DNA of 64,000 nucleotides from Hyposmocoma kahamanoa (Eukaryota > Arthropoda > Insecta > Lepidoptera > Cosmopterigidae), in NCBI RefSeq assembly GCF_003589595.1, contig NW_020653391.1:4489579-4553578 (forward strand), given 5' to 3'. The notes beneath the pieces were generated by a model, which was not told where the DNA came from, did not search any database, and saw nothing but the letters and a program-made list of their open reading frames with translations. Below are positions 56,173 through 64,000 of the stretch, piece after piece. The translations under genes and the position numbers were made by a program. Each line of letters opens with the position of its first letter. Positions within the stretch are counted from its first letter, which is position 1.

Positions 56173-57761
56173 TACACTTATCGATACGGATTCGCATTAA
56201 GACGGCCAGAATAATTATTTTTGATACAAGTGCGGAAAGTTAGTCTTTATTCACGAGTCTCGAGGCTTCTTGGCCCGAGCCAGAGGCGAAGGTCAAGTCC
56301 GAGACAAGTGAAAATGACAAATCCGCACGTGTATCAAACGACGTTTTTAATACATTTGCCAAAAAACTACATTGAAAGTAAATTAAAACAGTATATTTTA
56401 GTGGCGCGGCGCGCAGCGGTCTTGCGTAATACTCACCTCCGGTCATTGTTAATGCTCAATCAGCCATCTTTATGGAAAATATTTTGGTATTTTTGAATGT
56501 AACCCGTTGTTTTATAAAACACCTATGCAATTTAAATAAATAAGATGCAAAGCACATAAATATAAAATAAATATACAACCTCTTTAGTTCTATATTTAAG
56601 ACTTAAAACAACAGTAAATTAAAAAAAATGGAAAAGTAAAAAGCACTAGTCATTGTCTAGTGCGCAAAATCCAACTTTCGGCACGATTTGTAGTACGAAA
56701 AATGCCACGTTTTGAGCAACTGTATTAAAAAAAGTATATCCATTTAATAAGAACGAAAAAGACGAAGTAGTGCGACTTGTGCGTATATCCGCATCGTTCT
56801 ATGGTCTGAATGGAAACGAAAGGAGTAAAATATTTTTTCGCACTTATTATATGGACATAAAGCTTTTCCTGAACAGCTGAAGTCGGATGCGGTGTTAACA
56901 AATGTATAGTCACATCCCAAGATAACAATAAAACTAAAACCTTTGAAACACAGTTAGATTACAGAGTCTGTAATTAGCATGTTCTAATAGATATTTTCGT
57001 AAAAAAGCTGGTATCGCTAAACGATTAATTAAGTTGTATTTATTTTTCTCCCTATATTTTATACGCAGCGGAGAAGTATAATACGCCGTAACGAGGAAAG
57101 AACACTGTAATTAGTGATAATCGTTTAATGTCCACGAAAGTCTTAAAATGAACATCGCTTTGTATATCGTGCGTGACTAGAACAAATTATGCCTGACATT
57201 TTGCAGTCACGCAATACCGTGCATATTTAGTACATGGCAAGGGTCGGGTTACGTTGGACTACCATATACTATCTCCAGAATGCTCCCTTGTAGTCCAGGC
57301 TTATGCCATAGTATAATAAAACAAGTATGCTAACTCCAAACAAACATAGCAGCGCGGGTTGTACGTGTGCACGCCCGCCGCCCGCAGTATACGGATGCAC
57401 ACATTCGCATAATCTCGCAGTGCACTCGCGATGCATAGCGCGAGTCGTCTCCCAAAATGACATCAAATGGTATTTATTATTACGTTTGCACAAGAGTGCT
57501 TCAAATCCAAAATTGTTCAGCATTTCATTTCTATTTTTATAATCACACTCCATAATTAAGATACCAATCCGGGATGCTGGTCTAATAATACCAATAAATA
57601 TGTGCCTATATTAAAAGTTAATAAATATTATTTGAATATAGCACGAGAATACTAGTTAGTAAGTTATGAACACATTATTTATTTCTCGAATTATTTTTAC
57701 AACCTGTAGGTACAACTAGAATAATAATGAAACAACCGTACGCTCCGAGTGAATTGTAGGC
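56173..57761. other. Intergenic, two weak exon-like spots
   Basis: At 56437 the minus strand has ATGACCGGAG followed by a GTGAGT donor, which could be a first exon but is only ten coding bases. At 57269-57553 a minus-strand frame contains a hydrophobic segment (LLCLFGVSILVLLYYGISL) and a GC-rich patch. Neither has a recognised family. Neither matches the phase needed by the Fak exon at 18149-18258. Confidence 0.2.
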
Positions 57762-57937
57762 ATTTTTTTTATAATATCAAGTGACGGGACGAACAAGTCG
57801 TGCACCTGGTCTTAGCGACACGCCAGTCCACAACAGTTGCAATGCCACTCAGAGCTTTAAATCGCAAAGAACTAAGGGATGCCGGAGACATAAATTGATA
57901 AGTCCCATGGCTGTATCTGTAATTTCATTTCCACAAG
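57762..57937 (-). repeat. R1 copy 13 (3' half)
   Basis: TTTTTTTTATAATATCAAGT, GACGGGACGAACAAGTCGTG, CACTCAGAGCTTTAAATCGC, ending at GTAATTTCATTTCC. Confidence 0.82.
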
Positions 57938-58819
57938 GGTTGGCCTTCTAGCTCTTATTATACTGTACTTATGCTCTCTATAAGTTTTGAGAAGTCCTCT
58001 AATTTAATGAACTTGTATTCCGTGCTCTATTAAAAAAAATAATCAAATCGAATGTATAGGAAAATCAATCTCAATTTGAAGCAGAATTTTTTTATTGGTA
58101 TATCCGTAGATAAGGCCGAAGATACATGGGTGAATCAACTTGTTTGCTTTAATGAAAGATGTTACGATCAACTATAAACACACGAAACGACTATAGACGT
58201 GAATAAATTGGCGATCCAGGAAATTCGATAATGGTGATTTTCATCTTCCTAATAATTTTCTTGGCGACTGTGAACAGAAATGCAGAAATTCCGTACATTT
58301 ACAAGGAACAAAGGTGTCCATTGGATCATTATCGAAATTCAAAAACATATTTCAAATAACAAACAAATTATAAATTATCTTTCAATATTTTATGCGTCCA
58401 CCTTAATTAATTTTGCTGGTCAAAAAATGAGACAGCAGCAAAATGACGTGGCAGAAAAAGTTGATTCACTTAAAAGCTACTAACTGTGTAGATAAGTACT
58501 TTTGTTTATAATACAAATTAGAGTTTTGTTTTATTTTCAATTTGTAAACCGATTCTTAGTATAATGGAGGTTAACTCGATGATAAAGCTGCACGACCTTA
58601 AAGATGAAAGAAGTTAGTTTCAATCTATATCCACAATCTCTTTTTTAATTAGGTAGTTGGAAAGTAGAACATGTTTATGTGTCTAATAAAAGTGTAGCTA
58701 TAAATAACTTTATAGATTTAGCATCTAAATTACGTTTTTTACAATGAAAGCCGATTTTAGGATGCGTCTGGTTCCACCATCAGGACAACAGAGATTCGCA
58801 AAAGGCTGAAATATGCTAA
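57938..58819. other. Intergenic, nothing recognised
   Basis: No supported gene or repeat. Confidence 0.4.
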
Positions 58820-59550
58820 CCTAGTCACGCGGGTCTTGCCTAATAATGAGTAACGCTCAGTCCACTTGAATTTTATTGTAGTAGGTACACGTAACAAGTA
58901 GGGAAAAGGTGAAAGAAAAGAAAGAAGAAAGGAACAGGCTATAACAAAAAGTAATGGTATAAATACAGGTACAACAGTATAAAAACATTCCCTACTTATT
59001 CGACATAAACGTAAGTGAACTTACCCCAAAAGGGCCTGTATTCGTATGTAATGATTGTTGCTTTATAATCAGCTTAGGTTTACATTATTGAAGGTCTTTT
59101 TTCCTCGAGAATTTTGATGCGAGTGGCGACGAAACGAAGCAAACTAAACGAAGAAAAAGAATTAGAGAACGATTCAAAATTTCAAAAGTACAATCACTTT
59201 CTCGAGACTATCAGTGCTTCTGCGTGCTATGTAACCAAAGATATTGCAGAATGCGGAGCAAACGAACGGAGGATAAGCGTTTGTGATGTTACAACTACAA
59301 TTCCAATAGTTAAATAGATCGCTCTAAACGGTGATAACTGTGTGTTCGATGCAAAACGCAAGAGCGGGGGGTCGTCGGGGAGACGCTTGCACGTTTGAAT
59401 TTACCATACTACCGAATACAGACCTAAAAAGTGTCAGATAGTACAACAAAACTTAAAAATATATTTTACCTAGAGTGGAGATTCAAAAGTAACCAGGAAC
59501 CAGAGAACAGGGTCATAAAACGTTGAAATGATGATGAATGAGGACGCATC
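58820..59550 (+). repeat. Repeat pair R4, copy 2 (interrupted)
   Basis: Matches 28670-29250 up to GAACGATTCAAAATTTCAAA at 59190 and again from CCAGGAACCAGAGAACAGG at 59493. The intervening 59191-59481 is absent from the other copy. Confidence 0.7.
59191..59481 (+). mobile_element. Insertion with 10-bp target duplication
   Basis: A 291-bp insertion bounded by TTCAAAAGTA at 59181-59190 and 59482-59491. The paralogous copy at about 29130 has a single TTCAAAGTA at this site, so the pre-insertion state is known. Its 3' half is repeat R6 (also at 51900-52085). The duplication length and A-rich 3' part suggest a retroposed element; the family is unknown. Confidence 0.7.
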
Positions 59551-60204
59551 ATCACAACCTTAGCCAGTGGCACTAGCCTTGTGTCTTTGGGTGGAAATCC
59601 TGGGTATCTTGGGAAAGGTCCTCGCCAGCGCCTCTGCTAACCTATGTAGCGCCTGGGTGCAATCAATACCCTGGTACACTCTAGTAGGCACGTGATTAAA
59701 ATGGAATTCTTACAGTCTCATATCTTTCTACATAAGTTTTGTTTATAGTGCCCCTCCCTATCAACCTCTTGGTTATGCGGGAAGGGCACTGTGACCTGTG
59801 CGAGCTTGCACAGGGACCATCTGAGTCAGGTCCTAACCCCGGATCAGCACGTTTGCACGTATTTCATCCGGTTCTCTGTAAGGCTAATGCCTTAGGCGAG
59901 CCGCCCCGGGTGCACGTACAGCACCCTCCCTATTTGCCAGATAGGTACCGGAGCTGTAGGCACGCTCACTTCTCGTCGCGCTCCGCACGACTAACGGGTG
60001 CCACCGCTGAGCTGCCGACTCTAAGCCGACTACCAAATTTCCTCATTGGTGGCGGAGCTGTAGGGCACGCTCACTTCCCGACGCCGAATGAAAGGCGTCT
60101 CTCCAGTTTCCAGATTCCTACGAGGCCGGAGGGACCGGAAAATGGCTTGCTTATTCTCTACTAGCTCTCCGGGCTAGGATTTAGGTTAAAATTCAGCCGT
60201 TCAG
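59551..60204. other. GC-rich island with a 141-codon frame
   Basis: 59740-60170 is strongly GC-rich and open on the plus strand (MFIVPLPINLLVMREGHCDL, then CELAQGPSESGPNPGSARLH). It contains an internal imperfect repeat: GGAGCTGTAGGCACGCTCAC (59950) and GGAGCTGTAGGGCACGCTCA (60054). No domain is recognised. The position next to a transposase relic and the composition suggest transposon 5' or untranslated sequence, not a host gene. Confidence 0.4.
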
Positions 60205-60434
60205 TGGCCAGCTCGATCATGTGAATTAACACCACTGGATTATTTTTTATGGGGTTATGTTAAAGACAGAGTCTATACGGAGGCAATCGAATCGATTGCA
60301 GCCTTAAAACTTAAAATTCGTAAAGTGATTAACGAAATAGACCCACCATTTTGTCAAAAAGTGATTAAAAACTTTGATGAAAGAATCGACATCGTCGTGG
60401 TGGACATTTTTCAGATATCATTTTTCATTCATAA
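60205..60434 (+). pseudogene. IS630/Tc1-type transposase C-terminus, frameshifted
   Basis: The frame gives WPARSCELTPLDYFLWGYVK, then DRVYTEAIESIAALKLKIRK, VINEIDPPFCQKVIKNFDER and a frame change, after which HRRGGHFSDIIFHS and a stop complete the usual ending. W(P)ARSPDLTPLD(F/Y)FLWG is the third-catalytic-residue region of DDE transposases of the insect IS630/Tc1/mariner superfamily, and GGHFSDIIFH is a typical C-terminus. Here the usual SPD is SCE. The first two catalytic residues are missing and the reading frame is broken, so it is a 3' fragment. Confidence 0.8.
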
Positions 60435-62984
60435 TTGCCAAACCTTACTTTTTAAATACAATAAAAATGTGAATCACTGTCATCTAAATTTTTTGTTTTA
60501 TTTTGACTTACAAAACAAAGTTCTTGTTGAAAAACCTTATCTTAGCTCCGCTATCCCTTTTCCGCCAGAGCTGCGCGAAGCGAGGCTAGAACATGTCTAA
60601 AAAATTCGTTTCGTTGATGTCTTCAATGACCAGTCTGGCAAGTACTTTGCTTCCTTCACTACCCCCAAAGGATGAACATTGTTAAACTCTTGAGCACCAC
60701 GATCGACCGCGGCGTAGAAAGAAATATTCTACCTTCAATTCTTATACCATTTTATTTACTATGTAATTGGTTTCATTAAACACAGTGTTAACATTTATAA
60801 GCTTAAGTATATAGGAAGAATGATTTATAAACAAACCTTGGCATAACTCCGTACACACAAGATTTATAGATCATCATAGTTGATGTGTATAATTGTGACG
60901 CCACAAATAACTGTAACTTCATACCTATTTTAATTATGAATATTTTACATCGCCAATTTTTTTTGCTAATTATTAAATTGCGAACATAACAACAAAAAAC
61001 GCGACACGCCATAACATTCCGTATAAAAACACACAATGTACAACAGGTTAATTATGAATTTTGAACGATTTTAATGTCATGAACCACATTCTGGCAGAAA
61101 GATGCTGAGTCAGAGCCTTTTTGTTTGCATGATACACATATACGACCGTTTGATACCACCATAACTAGAAGTCTCACCATTAAACGAGTGGAAGTTGTTG
61201 AAGCGTGATATAGGTATTTTTGAAATAGTGTGCAATCCAGGAAACAAATTAAAAATAGATAGCCTACCTACTTTAATCAAGAATCTTTAAAAGTTTTAAA
61301 CGTTAGATAACAGAAAACCTAACGTAAAGCAAAAAAAAACTTCACTGTATTCTTTTTTAAATTCAAAATTACATTAATACTATTGCTCCATAACATAAAT
61401 AACGTAATCGACAGTTTTAGCGAAATTGAGATAATAACATAATCTGGATTAAGCGAAACTAGGGACACGAAAAAAGTATCGATACTTTGAGGTAAAGATA
61501 CTTATCTTATATAGTTTCATTATTATTATCAAAATCAAGGTTGATGACATTTTTCAAAGAAAAAATTACTTTAGATACCAATATCTCGAAAACTACTAAA
61601 ATGCAAATGCGTTCATTATGACAAAAAGGGCAGAATAGATATTTTTAAAAGCAATTTTGTTCTTTGAAGCGTTATGTCCCAGATAAATTAAAAATCAAAT
61701 ACAAACTTGTTAGCTGTTCATGACTGTGTATCATTTTTTATCTACATTGAATCCAGTAGTCACGAATAAATTCAAAGTTATTCATAGTGGGTGAATCATG
61801 CCGAGCACTGGACAACAGCCTATTATTACGGCCATGTTTGTTATTAGGTAGTTTAATCAGAGGATGAAGGTTGCAAAAATCTTATTCATGTGCAAATACT
61901 GGTAAAATTCTGTACTTGATGTTTTTGTAACTGTAGTGTTGGAGAGGTCGGCTATCTGATCGATACATTATCTTGTATTACTGGTCACACATACGTATTC
62001 TTAATTTGAGAAGTGTTGAAATGTAACAAAATAAATTAAAAAAAGAACCACGTGAGAAATAAACAAATATCATTTTCCATTAACAAGTAGAATTATTTCA
62101 TACTTGGCCCTTTTTTAATTATAAAATAAAAGTATAATCATAGATTGTCATATAACTATTTCTAATAATTATGTTCTTTGTGCCTACTCAAAAGTTTACA
62201 TCAATGGAGGTTACGAGATTTAGGAATTTAGCCGCCAATATAATTTCCTTAAATGTTTCTGTTCTGGATTTGTTCTCGACATTATGCATCATCAGACTTC
62301 AACATGCTCATTGCTTCATTTAACCCTAGACTATTTTTTCCCATACTCTAAACTTTTAACACATTTCAAAATCATACTTTTTTCCATTTCCTCGTATAAT
62401 TGGAAAGTCACAAAATTTGTCTTTGGCTAAAATAAAACGTTATCCGCGAATAGTTCATCACGATAGAAAGATTTCAGCAGAAATTTTAAAAATTTAGGTG
62501 CTAGTAGTTTAAACCCAAACCTATATAGATTACTATAGTACACGTTGCTTTTGCAAATTCAATTTGAAATTTGATACATTGCCACGTCTCCGAACAAATT
62601 TTTTTCTTTAATATCCATTGACTTTAATATCATTTATGAAAGCCAACAATAATCGAAGCGCAACGAGTGAAGCTTTCTTGGCGGCATGCACTCAAATTGC
62701 ACAAACTACAAACGGAATGACCCGCCCGAACCTATATGCATGAAATTGAAACTACCATAGAAAAAGAAACCCCAATTTTGAATTTCGATCTGTGACTATT
62801 AAAAAGTTATAAAATAACATATGTAAGTAAAAAAAATTCAATTCGCGTGATTGTGAATAAAGAGAAGAAAAAAATAAGACAGGCGCTTATGTAAGGAAAC
62901 ATTCTGCCTAGTTAGGGTTTCTACATTACAGGGCATCATTTTAATTCAATAAAGTAGTTTTTAATTACATTAATTTTAATTCAG
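60435..62984. other. Intergenic, mostly featureless
   Basis: A weak match to the 19375-19455 repeat (TCTGGCAGAAAGATGCTGAG) is at 61090-61120. Nothing else that I can support; AT-rich throughout. Confidence 0.35.
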
Positions 62985-63600
62985 TATACAAAGCGCTAGT
63001 CCAATCTTGCATGGAGTATTGCAGTCACTTGTGGGTGTCTTACCGAAATATCAACTAGAGGCTCTTGACTCTGTTGAACGCAGAGTCAGCAAACTTAATG
63101 GCGACGATAAGTGCGAATCTAAACTTTATAGTTTAGCCCACAACCGGAGCCAAGTTGTCTGTTACTCGGTTTTGTACAGAATAAACTTCGGGGTGTCTGG
63201 CCACGAGCTATAACATTTCATTCCGCTCCTCATTTAGCAGTGGACATCGAGACGTACAGCGGGATAATTACCCTACTTGGTCAACATTCCCTTCGTATTA
63301 AGCGCTTTTCGTCATCTTTTATTATGCGCGCTGCCCTGGAACGGAAATCCCTCCCTGCGACTTTGTTTCCCAGCACATATAAATCGAGCATATTTAAGGT
63401 GCGACTGAATAGGCATCTTCTGGGCGAACTCGTTGCATCGTAGGCCCTATCTTTGCACCTAAGCCATGTAGTGGTCAAGAGCAAGTCCATAATGTACTCT
63501 CGATTTTTGCATTTTTTGGTGTTCTAACATAGGTTAAAAATTACGTCTCTTGGCATAATTCGATTCAGAATTTCATGTTGTGATAAATAATAAATAAATT
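62985..63600 (+). pseudogene. LINE relic, ORF C-terminus and 3' tail
   Basis: Across three frames it reads ALVQSCMEYCSHLW, YQLEALDSVERRVSKLNGDD, VLYRINFGVSGHEL, then LRIKRFSSSFIMRAALERKS, LPATLFPSTYKSSIFKVRLN and RHLLGELVAS before a stop. This (A)L(V/I)...MEYCSHLW...LD..ERR....LP...FP..Y....FK.R.NRHLLG series is the C-terminal region of a common lepidopteran LINE. At least two frameshifts make it dead. The AATAATAAATAAATTTT end at about 63590 is probably its 3' tail. Confidence 0.8.
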
Positions 63601-64000
63601 TTCACAAAATTGTAAGCGACGTCCGTCCATCAGGGACGATACGATTACTGATTGCGATAGCGGCGGTAATCTTCTTGAGAAATTTCATAAAACACGAGAA
63701 CGAAAATAGCAAAGCTAAATAATTAGCCTGTTGCCTTGGTTGGTTTGGTTGTGGCCTGAATGGATCAATTACTTAAAGGACAGGAAAATTTTATCATATT
63801 AATAGTTAGAAAAGGGAATATGTAGTATATGAGTATTGCATTATTTACATAACCAGTTGCGCTTAATGTGGTATTGACTGAAAATTATTTTATAGCCTCA
63901 ACTTAAAAAAAAATAAAATAAAAAGAGAGTATTGGGTTCGAATCTCTGAGTCTGTCGGCATTTAAGTGCGAAATTTAATTTGAAATTTACAATGAGCTGG
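63601..64000. other. Right edge, nothing recognised
   Basis: No supported feature. Confidence 0.4.

Noticed and set aside
56200..56500. First exon of a gene at ATGACCGGAG before GTGAGT (minus strand)
   Set aside because: Only ten coding bases support it, there is an upstream out-of-frame ATG, and its phase does not match any exon found here.
1..64000. CRISPR arrays, operons, prophage or other prokaryotic systems
   Set aside because: The window is eukaryotic with introns, SINEs and LINEs; I saw no regularly spaced short direct repeats.

Overview
The window looks like an AT-rich insect nuclear scaffold, most probably from a moth or butterfly. I infer this from the C-terminal relics of Lepidoptera-type non-LTR retrotransposons, the tRNA-derived SINEs with (ATT)n tails, the many short dispersed repeats, and long introns with GT/AG borders. 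There is no bacterial-style gene packing. Two runs of 400 N (20444-20843 and 39473-39872) are assembly gaps.

The main gene is on the minus strand: the 5' part of the focal adhesion kinase gene (Fak). Six exons at 16873-17057, 7555-7710, 5048-5127, 4318-4474, 3001-3145 and 557-678, plus a start-proximal exon at 18149-18258, join in phase and encode most of a FERM domain. The rest of FERM, the kinase and the FAT domains must lie beyond position 1. A further exon at 52376-52443 begins with ATG, ends at a consensus GTAAGT donor and is phase-compatible with 18149-18258. If it belongs to Fak, the gene covers almost 52 kb here and has a first intron of about 34 kb.

Two other coding candidates lie inside that intron. 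On the plus strand at 30553-31425, a 56-codon ORF and a 225-codon type II membrane-protein ORF are in the same frame and separated by a single TAA. On the minus strand at about 35544-35901 is an unrecognised 5' coding exon with a probable frameshift.

Nearly everything else is transposon debris, often nested. A mariner (12755-14034) with TA target duplication and matching terminal repeats sits inside an older LINE (about 12000-16085), which itself has a short RTE-type LINE tail at its 3' end (16096-16204). Two IS630/Tc1-type transposase relics are at 10332-10605 and 60205-60434. Further LINE relics lie at 1415-2170, 7414-7526, 9040-9410, 19895-20300, 24375-24575, 36225-36400, 48924-49178 and 62985-63600. 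Short non-autonomous families are abundant: one about 300 bp A-tailed element with 13 copies, one foldback element with AACCGACTTCAAAA ends and seven copies, and one roughly 280 bp MITE with CGTCGGGGATAGT ends and three copies.

The most notable points are the reconstructed Fak 5' half, a LINE fragment with a perfect 10-bp target duplication inserted 18 nt from a Fak splice donor, the in-frame two-ORF locus at 30.5 kb, two perfect long palindromes (34702-34759 and 48659-48724), and an insertion at 59191-59481 whose pre-insertion state survives in a paralogous repeat at 29.1 kb.
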